This document shows, piece by piece, positions 23,051 to 31,751 of a stretch of 64,000 nt of DNA. The translations under genes and the position numbers were made by a program. The stretch covers positions 116,921-180,920 of the forward strand of contig NZ_WBMT01000026.1 in the NCBI RefSeq assembly GCF_008923185.1. Reading direction: 5' to 3'. The notes under the pieces are model-generated. The model saw nothing but the letters and a program-made list of their open reading frames with translations, had not been told where the DNA came from and searched no databases. Within the stretch, counting starts at the first letter, position 1, and every line of letters begins with the position of its first letter. The stretch is from Actinomadura rudentiformis. Lineage in GTDB: Bacteria; Actinomycetota; Actinomycetes; Streptosporangiales; Streptosporangiaceae.

Positions 23051-24697
23051 ATGATCGTGGTTGTGGTCCTCGTCCTGGCCGGCCTGGCCGTGCTGGGCGC
23101 CGTCGTCGTGCTTGCCATGGGCAGAGGCGGCGAGCTGGCCGCGACCCACCCCGACCACCCCCCGCTCCCGTTCCCCGGCCGCCCCCTCACAGGCACCGAC
23201 GTGGCCCTCCTCCACCTCCCGCGCGGCCTCTGGGGCTACCAGGTCGGCGCCACCGACGAAGCCCTCCGCCGCCTCGCCTACTCCCTGGCCGAACGCGAAA
23301 GCCGCACAGCCGCCCTGGAGCAGCAGCTGGCCGACCTCCACCACCGCCTGGGCACCACCCCCGAATCCACCCAGCCAAGCCTCCCCGCCGACACCCAACC
23401 CCAACTCCCCGCCGACGACCCGCCTTTCGCGGGACCACCGACGGTCGCTGATGCGCCCTTCTCCGCGGAGCCGCCGCCTTCCGATGCGCCTTCTTTTGGG
23501 GATGCGCCTGAACGTGGGTCACTGCCGGGCTTTGGCGAGTCGCCCGCGCCAGAGCAGCCGCCTGCCGACGACCCACCGCTCGCGGGACCACCGACGGCCG
23601 CCGATGTGCCCTTCTCCGCGGAGCCGCCGCCCTCAGACGCGGTTTCCTTCAGGGGCGAATCTGCGTCAGGGTCGTCTCCGGGCTTTGGCGAGCTGCCCAC
23701 GTCGGGCCAGCCGCCTGCTGACAACCCGCCGGTAGTGGAGTCGCAGACGGCCGTTGACGCGCCTCTCTCCCCGGAAGCGTCTCCGGTCGAGTCGCCGCCC
23801 GGCGATGCGGAAGCATTCGGCGGAACGCCTGCGCCCAGCTCCACCGAGCAACCGCCTGCCGATGGCTCGCCGCCAACTGCTGATGCGCCCTTCGGCGCGG
23901 AAGCGCCTGCACGAGAGTCGCTCCCGGGTTTCAACGACCTGCCCGCGCCAGAGCGGCCGCCTGCCGATGATCCGCCGGTTGTGGAGCCACGGACGGCCGT
24001 TGACCTGCCTTTCTCTTCGGAAACGCCTGTGGCAGAGTCGCCGTCCGGCGATGCGGATTCAGTCAGCGGAGCGCCTGAGCCATGGTCGTTGTCCGGATCC
24101 ACCGAGCCGTCTGCGCCGGAGCAGCCGCCTTCCAACGCGCCTGCCTTCGGTGATGCGCCAGCGGCAGAATCACTGCCTGGATCGAGCGAGCCAGTGTCAG
24201 GGCCGCTCACTGATGGCGAGCCACCCGCTCGGGATGAGCTGCCCGCAGCGCCACCTGACGACAGGCCGCTGGCCGCCGAGCCGCTTTCGTTTGTGGAGAC
24301 GCCTGAGCCGGCCCAGGCGGACACCGACGAGATCCCGCCGACCGCCACTGGGGCGGCGTCCCCGGAACCGCCAGGGCCGCCTGACGACGCAGAACAGCCC
24401 GCGCCGGAGCAGCCTTCTGGCTTCACGGCGACGCCAGCTGAGGACGAGCCGCCGACCTTTGGGGAAGCGCCTGAACCTGGGGCGCTGCCTGGCGTCGGCG
24501 AGGCGTCTGTGGCTGAGCAGCCGCGTGCTGGCGGGGAGACGTCGGTCTGGGCCAAGGCGGAGGCGGCTTATCCCGGTGAGCGGCCGGTGAACAGGGAGGA
24601 GCCCTCGTTCGAGGAGGACGAGCTCTTCGAGGCGGAGCTCTTCGACGATCACGAGTCGAACGGGGCTGCGGTCGTGCGGCGGGATGAGCGCTCATGA
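23051..24697 (+). CDS. Membrane-anchored DivIVA-like protein with a long repetitive acidic Pro-rich tail
   Basis: A 548-residue protein with a membrane span at residues 2-23, a short DivIVA-like element (RGLWGYQVGATDEALRRLAY, about 58-77) leading into a coiled coil to about 103, then about 420 residues of low complexity. The tail contains about five imperfect units of 35-55 residues built on PPADDPP, TAxDxPFSxE, SLPGFGE and PEQ, and is strongly acidic and probably disordered. The first 110 residues correspond to the small protein that precedes tagA in mycobacteria (Rv1209 position). A GTG at 23057 has better Shine-Dalgarno spacing than the ATG at 23051. The stop overlaps the next gene as ATGA. 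Confidence 0.8.
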   Translation: MIVVVVLVLAGLAVLGAVVVLAMGRGGELAATHPDHPPLPFPGRPLTGTDVALLHLPRGLWGYQVGATDEALRRLAYSLAERESRTAALEQQLADLHHRLGTTPESTQPSLPADTQPQLPADDPPFAGPPTVADAPFSAEPPPSDAPSFGDAPERGSLPGFGESPAPEQPPADDPPLAGPPTAADVPFSAEPPPSDAVSFRGESASGSSPGFGELPTSGQPPADNPPVVESQTAVDAPLSPEASPVESPPGDAEAFGGTPAPSSTEQPPADGSPPTADAPFGAEAPARESLPGFNDLPAPERPPADDPPVVEPRTAVDLPFSSETPVAESPSGDADSVSGAPEPWSLSGSTEPSAPEQPPSNAPAFGDAPAAESLPGSSEPVSGPLTDGEPPARDELPAAPPDDRPLAAEPLSFVETPEPAQADTDEIPPTATGAASPEPPGPPDDAEQPAPEQPSGFTATPAEDEPPTFGEAPEPGALPGVGEASVAEQPRAGGETSVWAKAEAAYPGERPVNREEPSFEEDELFEAELFDDHESNGAAVVRRDERS

Positions 24698-25137
24698 GGG
24701 TCGCGGTGCATGCGGAGGCGTACGCGGCGGCGCCTGCCGACACGGTGTTCGGGGTGCTGACCGACTGGCCCCGGCACGGGGAGTGGATGCCGTTCACGCG
24801 GGCCGAGGGCGGGCATGGAGTCGGCGCCACGCTGGAGGGGTGGACGGGTATCGGGCCCGTCGGGTTCCTCGACACCATGGTCATCACCGAGTGGTCGCCG
24901 GGGCGGCGGGTGGTGGTCCGGCACACCGGGAAGGTCGTGCGGGGCGACGCCTGGTTCGAGGTGACGCCGCTCGGGGTGGGGAGCCGGGTGCTCTGGGTCG
25001 AGCGCATCGACCTTCCGCTCGGCGTGCTCGGGCGGGCCGGGTGGCTGGTCCTCGGGCCGGTGACGAGGCTTTTCATGCGGCTCGGGTTGCGAAGGCTGGC
25101 CGGTTTGTCGGAGGTGGACGGTAGAACGGGCGGATGA
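24694..25137 (+). CDS. SRPBCC (START/polyketide-cyclase fold) family protein
   Basis: A 147-residue helix-grip protein, probably binding a hydrophobic ligand. The order VHAEAYAAAPADTVFGVLTD, WPRHGEWMPFT, GVGATLEGWTGIGPVGF, WSPGRRVVVRHTG and a C-terminal amphipathic helix is typical of the family. No catalytic residues can be assigned. It overlaps its neighbours as ATGA on both sides, so the three genes of this set (DivIVA-like, SRPBCC, tagA) are translationally coupled. Confidence 0.82.
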   Translation: MRVAVHAEAYAAAPADTVFGVLTDWPRHGEWMPFTRAEGGHGVGATLEGWTGIGPVGFLDTMVITEWSPGRRVVVRHTGKVVRGDAWFEVTPLGVGSRVLWVERIDLPLGVLGRAGWLVLGPVTRLFMRLGLRRLAGLSEVDGRTGG

Positions 25138-25709
25138 GCACTGCGATCCTGGGCGAGGACGGGCTCGCGCGTTGCCCGTGGGGGCTGTCGGCTCCTGACT
25201 ACATCGCTTACCACGACGAGGAGTGGGGACGGCCGGTCACCGACGATCAGGGGCTGTACGAGCGCCTGTGCTTGGAGGCGTTCCAGTCGGGCCTCTCGTG
25301 GTTGACGATCCTGCGTAAGCGGGAGGGCTTCCGCGCCGCGTTCGCCGGGTTCGACATGGCCGAGGTCGCCGGTTTCGGTCCCGATGACGTCGCGCGGTTG
25401 CTGGCCGACACGGCGATCGTGCGCAACCGGGCCAAGATCGAAGCGGCGATCGCGAACGCACGGGCAGGGCTGGACTTGGCGGAGGGCCTGGCGGCGACCG
25501 TCTGGCGTTTCGCCGACCCGGACGCTCCGGCGCCGAAGTCCACGGAGGACGTGCCGGCGGTCACGCCGGGTTCGACGGCACTGGCCAAGGAGCTGAAGAA
25601 GCACGGCTTCCGGTTCGTGGGGCCCACCACCGCGTACGCGCTCATGCAGGCCTGTGGGCTGGTCGACGACCATCTGGTGGACTGCCATCGTCGCGGCGCC
25701 TACCGGTAG
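25134..25709 (+). CDS. tagA: DNA-3-methyladenine glycosylase I
   Basis: Base-excision repair enzyme that removes 3-methyladenine from alkylated DNA. It is 191 residues. It matches E. coli Tag over its full length: CPWGLSAPDYIAYHDEEWG, EAFQSGLSWLTILRKRE, FVGPTTAYALMQACGL and VDDHLVDCH. The Tag zinc ligands (Cys near the N-terminus, His in AYHD, and the C-terminal His/Cys pair) are conserved. Last gene of the coupled trio; the same gene sits here in mycobacteria (Rv1210). Confidence 0.95.
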   Translation: MSTAILGEDGLARCPWGLSAPDYIAYHDEEWGRPVTDDQGLYERLCLEAFQSGLSWLTILRKREGFRAAFAGFDMAEVAGFGPDDVARLLADTAIVRNRAKIEAAIANARAGLDLAEGLAATVWRFADPDAPAPKSTEDVPAVTPGSTALAKELKKHGFRFVGPTTAYALMQACGLVDDHLVDCHRRGAYR

Positions 25710-25745
25710 ATCTTGTTACCTCCCCGGCCATTTGGGGGACAAGGG

Positions 25746-25977
25746 ATGGCGCGCTATCGGCTGATCGCCGAGACCGAGGACGGCGACCGGCCTGGATTCG
25801 CTCTCTGACTGCTTGTGCGGCGGGTACGGCACGGCGGGCAGGTTCACCCTGGTCTGGAACGACTTCGACGTCGCGCGCCGGTCCTGGACGCCGGAGCCGA
25901 GCGATCCTCCTGTCCCCTCCCTCGACGAAGTGCTCGATGTGCTGCAACGCGGGGGCGTCACCGTTGAGTGCCGCTGA
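25746..25977 (+). pseudogene. Frameshifted barstar-like gene remnant
   Basis: An ATG at 25746 opens MARYRLIAETEDGDR in one frame. The frame then hits a TGA, while the +1 frame continues as LDSLSDCLCGGYG, RFTLVWNDFDVARR, and PSLDEVLDVLQRGGVTVECR, ending at the TGA 25975-25977. Removing one C from the CC at 25791-25792 joins both parts into about 76 residues. The LDxLxDCL, LVWxxF and hydrophobic-VLQ-V order resembles barstar, the RNase inhibitor fold. The N-terminal helix of full barstars is missing. It is a decayed or mis-sequenced gene; no partner RNase is visible nearby. The remaining bases of the 25710-26084 gap show nothing else. Confidence 0.55.
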
Positions 25978-26084
25978 CCAGGTGTTCTTCCAGGGCTGTG
26001 GAGTTCGGAGGTAGAGCTGGCCATACCTCCAAGTCGGCGGACAGGTCTAATGATCTAGGTTCGTCCGGCCGGTTGCCTGGTGGC

Positions 26085-27197
26085 ATGACCACGCTGACCC
26101 TCCCACCTGCCCTCCCGGCCGCCGTCAGGACCCGCGCGGAGCCCCTCCTCTACGGAGGCTTCGCGGTCTTCGCAGCCGTGACGGCGGCGGTCACCCATCT
26201 CGGTCCCCACCGGATCTGGGGACTCTTCGCGGCTGCCGCGTACGGCCTCGCGGCGGTGTTCTGGCGAACGCGGGCGGCCGCCTGGCTGGCGTTGGGCGGT
26301 GCCGTGGTGCTCCCTCTCGCCGTCCTCGTGCTCGCGGGGCAGGGACAGCCGGAGGTGGCGGTCGTCCAGCGTTCCGGGGAGCATCTGCTGACCCACGGCA
26401 CGCCCTACCTGAGCCCGGATGAGCTGGCAGGCGGCTCGTACGAGTCGTACAACCCCTACCTCCCAGGCATGGCGCTGCTCGGGCTGCCGTCGGCGATCAC
26501 GGGCATCGACGCCCGGCTGGTGTTCGGCGGCGTGTTCCTCGCGCTGCTGGGGCGTCACGGCAGGATCCTCGCGGCCTCACCGCTGGTGGCGTTGCCGCTG
26601 GTGGTCGGCGGTGACGATCTGCCGGTGATCGGCCTGGTGTGCGTCGGGTTCGCGCTCGCGGTACGGGACCGGCCGGAGCTCGCGGGCCTCGCCATGGGAC
26701 TCGCCGCGACGCTGAAGGCCACCGCCTGGCCCGCCGCTCTGGTCTGCCTGGCCTTGGTCGCGGCCCGGCGGAGCAAGGCGCGGCGGTACGGGGTGGTGGC
26801 CGCGGGGGTCGTCGCGCTCGGGGTCGGGGTACCGGCGCTGGTGGATCCGGCTGGGATGTTCGAGAACGTCGTCGCGTTCCCCCTCGGGCTCGCCGGCGTG
26901 GAGTCGCCCGCCGAAAGCCCGCTGCCCGGGCATCTGCTCGCCGAGACCGGCGCGTACGGGCATGCGGCCGCGGTGGCGATCCTCGGGCTGGCCGTGCTCG
27001 GCATGAGCATCTCGCTGGTCGTCCGGCCGCCCGGTGATCTCAGGGCCGCGGTCTTCCGGCTCGCCCTGGGCCTGGTGCTCGCCACCGCGCTCATGCCCGC
27101 GACCCGCGAGGGCTACCTCATCTACCCGGCCGTGCTCGTCTGCTGGGCCTACCTGAACGAGCGCCGGAAGGAGGCGGAGCTGTGCCTCGCTGCCTGA
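26085..27197 (+). CDS. GT87/DUF2029-type membrane mannosyltransferase-like protein
   Basis: A 370-residue integral membrane protein with about nine to eleven hydrophobic segments. The GQPEVAVVQRSGEHLLTHGT loop near residue 95 and GSYESYNPYLPGM near 125 resemble the extracellular loops of polyprenol-phosphate-mannose-dependent (GT-C/GT87) transferases. Those enzymes elongate lipomannan or arabinomannan outside the membrane. Start ATG 26085; the longer frame upstream lacks coding character. It overlaps the PimB-type gene by 16 bp, so the two probably act in the same glycolipid pathway. Confidence 0.78.
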   Translation: MTTLTLPPALPAAVRTRAEPLLYGGFAVFAAVTAAVTHLGPHRIWGLFAAAAYGLAAVFWRTRAAAWLALGGAVVLPLAVLVLAGQGQPEVAVVQRSGEHLLTHGTPYLSPDELAGGSYESYNPYLPGMALLGLPSAITGIDARLVFGGVFLALLGRHGRILAASPLVALPLVVGGDDLPVIGLVCVGFALAVRDRPELAGLAMGLAATLKATAWPAALVCLALVAARRSKARRYGVVAAGVVALGVGVPALVDPAGMFENVVAFPLGLAGVESPAESPLPGHLLAETGAYGHAAAVAILGLAVLGMSISLVVRPPGDLRAAVFRLALGLVLATALMPATREGYLIYPAVLVCWAYLNERRKEAELCLAA

Positions 27198-28297
27198 TCA
27201 TCACCAACGACTTCCCGCCCCGGCGCGGCGGCATCGAGACGTTCGTGTACGAGCTGGCCCGGCGGTTCCCGGCCAGGGAGGTGGTCGTCTACACGTCGGA
27301 CGAGCCCGGCGCGGAGGCGTTCGACCGGGGGCTCCCGTTCCCGGTGGTCCGTGACCGTTCCCGGACGCTGCTCCCGACCCGGGCCGTCGCGCGCACCGCG
27401 CGCAGGCTGATCGCCGAGTACGGCTGCGACAGCGTGTGGTTCGGCGCGGCCGCACCGCTCGGGCTCCTTGCCGGGCAGCTCGGCGGGGTGCCGTCGGTCG
27501 CCACCACGCACGGGCACGAGGTGTGGTGGGCGAGCGTCCCGGGTGCCCGTCAGATCCTCCACAAGATCGGGGAGCGGGTGGGGACGGTCACGTATCTCAC
27601 CGAATACACGCGTGCCCGCATCGCCCCCGCGCTCGGCCCGCGCGCCCATACCGCCCGGCTGGTCCCGGGCGTGGACAGCACGCGCTTCCACCCGGACGTC
27701 GACGGGACGCCGATACGCGAGCACTACGGGCTGGGCGATCGGCCTGTGATCCTCAGCGTGTCGCGGCTCGTCCCACGCAAGGGGCAAGACCAGCTGATCC
27801 GGGCCATGCCTCGCGTCCGCCGGGCGGTTCCGGGGGCGACGCTCCTGATCGTGGGGTCCGGGCCGCAGGACTTCTGGCTGCGCGGCATGGCCCCGGACGA
27901 CGCGGTCGTCTTCGCGGGCGGGCTCCCGCACGACGAGCTCCCACCCTTCTACGCGGCCGCCGACGTCTTCGCGATGCCGTGCCGCAACCGGCGGCTCGGC
28001 CTGGAGACCGAGGGGCTCGGCATCGTGTTCCTGGAGGCGGCGGCCGCCGGGCTGCCGGTGCTCGCGGGAGATTCCGGCGGCGCGCCGGAGGCGGTACGGG
28101 ACGGCGAGACCGGCTACGTGGTGGACGGCGGATCGGTCGCCGAGATCACCGCCCGGCTGATCGAGCTGCTCACGGCCGAGGACGGCCGGATGGGGGAGCG
28201 CGGGCGGGCCTGGGCGGAGGCCGACTGGACCTGGGACCGCTCGTACGACCGGCTGCGTGGCCTGCTCTCCCGCGCGTCGCCTACGGTCAGGGCATGA
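27182..28297 (+). CDS. pimB: GT4 mannosyltransferase, PimB' type
   Basis: A 371-residue cytosolic-face glycosyltransferase. In corynebacteria and mycobacteria PimB' adds the second mannose to phosphatidylinositol mannoside using GDP-mannose. Characteristic blocks match that enzyme: NDFPPRRGGIETFVYELA, HGHEVWWASVPGARQ, PGVDSTRFHP, SRLVPRKGQDQLI, LLIVGSGP, ADVFAMPCRNR and EGLGIVFLEAAAAGLPV (the E-x7-E nucleotide site). GTG start inside the end of the GT87 gene; the stop overlaps the kinase start as ATGA. Confidence 0.9.
   Translation: MPRCLIITNDFPPRRGGIETFVYELARRFPAREVVVYTSDEPGAEAFDRGLPFPVVRDRSRTLLPTRAVARTARRLIAEYGCDSVWFGAAAPLGLLAGQLGGVPSVATTHGHEVWWASVPGARQILHKIGERVGTVTYLTEYTRARIAPALGPRAHTARLVPGVDSTRFHPDVDGTPIREHYGLGDRPVILSVSRLVPRKGQDQLIRAMPRVRRAVPGATLLIVGSGPQDFWLRGMAPDDAVVFAGGLPHDELPPFYAAADVFAMPCRNRRLGLETEGLGIVFLEAAAAGLPVLAGDSGGAPEAVRDGETGYVVDGGSVAEITARLIELLTAEDGRMGERGRAWAEADWTWDRSYDRLRGLLSRASPTVRA
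28282..28287 (+). promoter_or_regulatory. Candidate internal -10 box (leaderless, histidine kinase)
   Basis: TACGGT inside the end of pimB, six bases before the kinase ATG at 28294. Confidence 0.4.
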
Positions 28298-29532
28298 CCG
28301 TCTGGCGCGCCATGGCGCGGAACCCGCTGCGGTTCCTGCTGTCGTCGTGGCCGTGGCGTTCGATCGCCTACCTGGCGACCGGGCCGCTGGTCGCGGTCGG
28401 GTGGCTGGCGGTGGTGCTGGTCGTCGGGGCCGCGGGCGTGCTGCTGGCGCCGCTGGTGGTGGGCCTCGGGCTGTTGTTGTTCGTACCGCTGACGGCGATC
28501 GGGCTGGCGGCGGTCGAACGGCGGAGGCTGCGCCTGCTGGACGCGCGGCCCGCGCCGTCCCCGCACCGCGAACCGGCCGCGCCGGGGTGGCGGCCGTGGC
28601 TGCGGCTCCGGCTGCGGGAGGCCGCGACGTGGCGGGAGTTCGGGTTCGCGCTGTTGTTCGCGCTGCTCGGCGCGGTGGACGTAGTGGTGCCGTTCGTGAT
28701 CATCGTGGGGTCATCGGTGCAGGTCGGGTCGGCCTATCTGGTGGGCCATGGCGATCAGCTCCAGTACGGGCCGTACGGGACCGTCGACCAGCCTGAGGAG
28801 GCGTGGGTGGGCGTCGCCGCCGGCGTGGCGATGTTCGTGGTCGGGTTGTACGTGATGGCGGTGCTGGCCGGGGCCAGGGCGGCGCTGGCGCGGCTGCTGC
28901 TCGTCCGGCCGGTCGAGGACGAACTGGTCGCGGTGCGCGCGTCCCGCGCCCGGATGGCGGACGCGTTCGAGGCCGAACGGCGCCGGATCGAGCGGGACCT
29001 GCACGACGGCGCGCAGCAGCGCCTCACCGGCCTGATCATGACCCTGGGCCTGGCCCGGCTGGAGACGCCCTCGGAGTTGATCGACAAGGCCCAGCAGGAC
29101 GCGCGGGCCGCGCTGGCCGAGTTGCGCGACCTGGTCCGGGGCATCCATCCGTCGGTGCTCACGGACCGCGGGCTGAGGGCGGCCGTGGAATCGCTGGCGG
29201 AGGGCGCGCCGGTGCCGGTGGAGGTGGACGTCGAGCTGCCCGGACGGCCGGACGAGGGGGTGGAGTCCGCCGCCTACTTCGTGATCGCCGAGGCCCTGGC
29301 CAACGTGGTCAAGCACAGCGAGGCGGACCGGGCGAGGGTGCTGGTCAGGCACCAGGGCCGGTTGCTGGTGGTGGAGGTGCGGGACGACGGCAAGGGCGGC
29401 GCCCGGGCGGGCGAGGGCAGCGGGCTCCAGGGGCTGGCCGACCGGGTGGCCGTCTACGACGGCACGCTGCGGCTCGCCAGCCCGCCCGGCGGCCCTACGA
29501 TCCTGCGGGTGGAGATCCCATGCGAGTTGTGA
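28294..29532 (+). CDS. Sensor histidine kinase (NarL/DesK type, HisKA_3)
   Basis: A 412-residue membrane kinase. Residues 20-75 and 115-205 hold about four to five hydrophobic segments with a short extracytoplasmic loop (residues about 148-170). The dimerisation motif ERRRIERDLHDGAQQRL carries the phosphorylated His (about residue 235). The ATPase has VIAEALANVVKHSEA (N box) and EVRDDGKGGARAGEGSGLQG (G1/G2). It forms a coupled two-component pair with the regulator at 29520. Its overlap with pimB suggests membrane-glycolipid sensing, which is only an inference. Confidence 0.93.
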   Translation: MTVWRAMARNPLRFLLSSWPWRSIAYLATGPLVAVGWLAVVLVVGAAGVLLAPLVVGLGLLLFVPLTAIGLAAVERRRLRLLDARPAPSPHREPAAPGWRPWLRLRLREAATWREFGFALLFALLGAVDVVVPFVIIVGSSVQVGSAYLVGHGDQLQYGPYGTVDQPEEAWVGVAAGVAMFVVGLYVMAVLAGARAALARLLLVRPVEDELVAVRASRARMADAFEAERRRIERDLHDGAQQRLTGLIMTLGLARLETPSELIDKAQQDARAALAELRDLVRGIHPSVLTDRGLRAAVESLAEGAPVPVEVDVELPGRPDEGVESAAYFVIAEALANVVKHSEADRARVLVRHQGRLLVVEVRDDGKGGARAGEGSGLQGLADRVAVYDGTLRLASPPGGPTILRVEIPCEL

Positions 29533-30167
29533 TCGCCGAGGACTCGGTGCTGCTGCGCGAGGGCCTGAGCCAGATCCTCGGCCGGTTCGAGCACGAGGTC
29601 GTCGCCGCCGTGGGCGACGCTCCCGGGCTGGCGGCCGCGGTGGCCGAGCATCTGCCCGACATCGTGGTCACCGACGTGCGCATGCCGCCCGGGTTCCGCG
29701 ACGAGGGCCTCCGCGCCGCGCTCGCGCTGCGGGCCGAACGGCCGGAGCTGCCGATCCTCGTCCTGTCGCAGTACGTGGAACAGTCGTACGCCTCCGAGCT
29801 CCTCCAGACCGGCGGCGGCGTGGGCTACCTGCTCAAGGACCGGGTGGGCGAGGTGGCCGAGTTCATCGACGCGCTCGACCGCGTCGCCGCCGGAGGCACC
29901 GTCATCGACCCCGAGGTGGTCCGGCGGCTGCTCTCCCGGCGGCGCGAGCACTCGCCGCTCGAACGCCTCACCGAGCGCGAACGCGAGGTGCTCGAGCTGA
30001 TGGCCGAGGGCCGGTCGAACGGCGCGATCGCCCGGCGCCTCGTCGTCTCCGAGGCGGCCGTGATCAAGCACGTGGGCTCGATCCTGGCCAAGCTCGACCT
30101 CCCGCCCGCCCCCGACGACCACCGCCGCGTGCGTGCGGTGCTGCTCTACCTGCGCGGCGAGCTCTAG
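29520..30167 (+). CDS. Response regulator (NarL/FixJ family)
   Basis: A 215-residue regulator. Receiver domain: acidic pair in IAEDSVLLREGL, phospho-acceptor Asp in IVVTDVRMPP (about residue 54), Lys in YLLKDRVGE (about 105). LuxR-type HTH: LTEREREVLELMAEGRSNGA, VSEAAVIKHVGSILAKL. The C-terminus is complete. The ATG overlaps the kinase 3' end by 13 bp. Its stop TAG shares the sequence CTAG with the stop of the opposite enoyl-CoA hydratase gene. Confidence 0.93.
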   Translation: MRVVIAEDSVLLREGLSQILGRFEHEVVAAVGDAPGLAAAVAEHLPDIVVTDVRMPPGFRDEGLRAALALRAERPELPILVLSQYVEQSYASELLQTGGGVGYLLKDRVGEVAEFIDALDRVAAGGTVIDPEVVRRLLSRRREHSPLERLTEREREVLELMAEGRSNGAIARRLVVSEAAVIKHVGSILAKLDLPPAPDDHRRVRAVLLYLRGEL

Positions 30168-30949
30168 CTGCCCTCGAAGGTCGGCTGTTGCTTGGCCAGG
30201 AACGCCTCGGTGGCGGCGTGGTGGTCCTTGGTCTTCTCGCACAGGTCCTGCAGCTCCGCCTCCTTCTCCAGGGAGGAGGCCAGGTCGCTGGTGGACGCGT
30301 GGTGCAGGGCCTGCTTGACGGCTCCGTACGACACGGTCGGGCCCGCGGCGAGGCGGCGCGCGAGCTCGACGGCGGCCGGCGCCAGCTCGTCGGCCGGGAC
30401 CACCCGGTTGACCAGGCCGAGTTCGAGAGCCTCGGCGGCCTTCACCCGGTCTCCGAGGAGCAGCAGCTCGGCGGCCTTCGTCCAGCCCACGCGCCGCTGC
30501 AAGGTCCAGGACATGCCGCTGTCGGGTGCCAGGCCGATTGCGGTGAACGCAGTGGCGAACGAGGCCTTGTCTGAGGAGACCACCAGGTCGCAGGCCAGTG
30601 CCAGCGACGCGCCCGCGCCGGCCGCCACGCCGTTGACGGCGGCCACGACGGGCTTGGGCATCTCCGCGATGGCCTGCACGATCGGGTTGTAATGGCGGCG
30701 CACGGTGTCGTTCAGACCCTTCCCGGCCGCCAGGTTGTCACCGTGCTCGCGCAGATCCTGACCGGCGCAGAAGGCGCGGCCCGCCCCCGTGAGGATCACC
30801 GCGCGCACGGCGGTGTCGGCCGCGGCGCGTTCGAGGGCGGCGTGCAGTGCCGACTTCGTCTCGTCCGTCAGCGAGTTCATCGCGTCCGGCCGGTTGAGTG
30901 TGATTGTTGCCACACCCTCGGTGAGGTCGTACAGCACGGTCTCAGACAT
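30164..30949 (-). CDS. Enoyl-CoA hydratase/isomerase, PaaG-like
   Basis: A 261-residue crotonase-fold enzyme. The oxyanion loop is AGRAFCAGQDLREHG and the second signature PKPVVAAVNGVAAGAGASLAL. RHYNPIVQAIAEMPKP and GLAPDSGMSWTLQRR match PaaG, the isomerase of ring-epoxidised phenylacetyl-CoA, more than general hydratases. It overlaps the PaaX-type gene by 8 bp and is its downstream partner, which supports a phenylacetate role. No other paa genes are in the window. Confidence 0.85.
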   Translation of the reverse strand: MSETVLYDLTEGVATITLNRPDAMNSLTDETKSALHAALERAAADTAVRAVILTGAGRAFCAGQDLREHGDNLAAGKGLNDTVRRHYNPIVQAIAEMPKPVVAAVNGVAAGAGASLALACDLVVSSDKASFATAFTAIGLAPDSGMSWTLQRRVGWTKAAELLLLGDRVKAAEALELGLVNRVVPADELAPAAVELARRLAAGPTVSYGAVKQALHHASTSDLASSLEKEAELQDLCEKTKDHHAATEAFLAKQQPTFEGS

Positions 30950-31751
30950 CGTCGTCCTCCTCGTCGCCCCGCGGGCTGGGGTCCTCCAGGCAACCTTCGA
31001 CGAATCGGGAGGCCGCGGGCAAGAGGCGCGCGGCCTCGGCGTCGAAGAACCGCGCCGCGCGGGTGCCGGGCCAGCCCTCGGGCAGGACGTCTTGCGGCAG
31101 TCCCGGATCCCGGAAGAGGAACTTGCGCCACTCGTGGACCAGCCGGCTCCGCATCGCGAAGGCCTGCTCGTCGGAGAACGCCTGGTCGCGGGCCACGAGG
31201 GCATGGGCGTCGGCGAGCCACCGTTCGTACGCGCGGGCCAGGCCGTCCAGGTCCCAGGCCCGCGCCACCAGCCCGTGCGCGTCGCCCTCGTACGCGGAGT
31301 GGAACCGTTCCGCCCGGACGGATTCGGCGTCCAGGAGCGGATCGAGCTCGCTCGACGCGCGCGGGCTGATCCAGGTGTTCTCCGACAGCCGGGCGTAGCC
31401 GAGGTAACCGAGCCCCGCCGCGAGCCGGTCCCGCCGCGCCCGCTCGCGCACGCGTTCGACCACCAGCAGATGCCAGCGACCGTCCCAGGGGCCCAGGTCG
31501 CGGTAGATCCGGTGCGCGGCCTCGTCGAGCCGCCGCACCGCGCGCGGGGTCAGCGCGTACCCCGGTCCGGGCGGCAGCCGGACCGGCTCCAGCCACTCCT
31601 GGCGGACCATCCGGGAGACGGCGGTGCGCACCGCCGGAGCGGCGATCTCCAGGGCGGCCAGCAGCCGGACGAGCGCCGCTATCGGGGCCTGCCCGCCCCG
31701 CTCCCGAAGATGGTCGCCGTAGAGATCGAACAGCGCCGAACGAGCATTCAT
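30942..31751 (-). CDS. paaX: PaaX family transcriptional repressor
   Basis: A 269-residue protein of the phenylacetyl-CoA-responsive PaaX family. N-terminal winged helix: ARSALFDLYGDHLRERGGQ and IAAPAVRTAVSRMVRQEWLE. The middle domain has YALTPRAVRRLDEAAHRIY and WDGRWHLLVV, the C-terminal domain FRDPGLPQDVLPEGWPG, all typical. ATG at 31751; longer upstream reading lacks support. Coupled to the PaaG-like gene downstream. It probably represses its own operon; the ligand may be phenylacetyl-CoA or a related thioester. Confidence 0.88.
   Translation of the reverse strand: MNARSALFDLYGDHLRERGGQAPIAALVRLLAALEIAAPAVRTAVSRMVRQEWLEPVRLPPGPGYALTPRAVRRLDEAAHRIYRDLGPWDGRWHLLVVERVRERARRDRLAAGLGYLGYARLSENTWISPRASSELDPLLDAESVRAERFHSAYEGDAHGLVARAWDLDGLARAYERWLADAHALVARDQAFSDEQAFAMRSRLVHEWRKFLFRDPGLPQDVLPEGWPGTRAARFFDAEAARLLPAASRFVEGCLEDPSPRGDEEDDDV

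Noticed and set aside
20579..23404. A 941-codon open frame on the minus strand across the LOG and PhoX genes
   Set aside because: It is antisense to three well-supported genes, has low-complexity Gly/Arg/Val composition and no known motif. It is an effect of high GC content.
23278..24555. Open minus-strand frame and repetitive DNA in the DivIVA-like gene, at first look like a CRISPR-like array
   Set aside because: The repeats are imperfect, in frame with a protein, and lack constant spacers. They encode amino-acid repeats.
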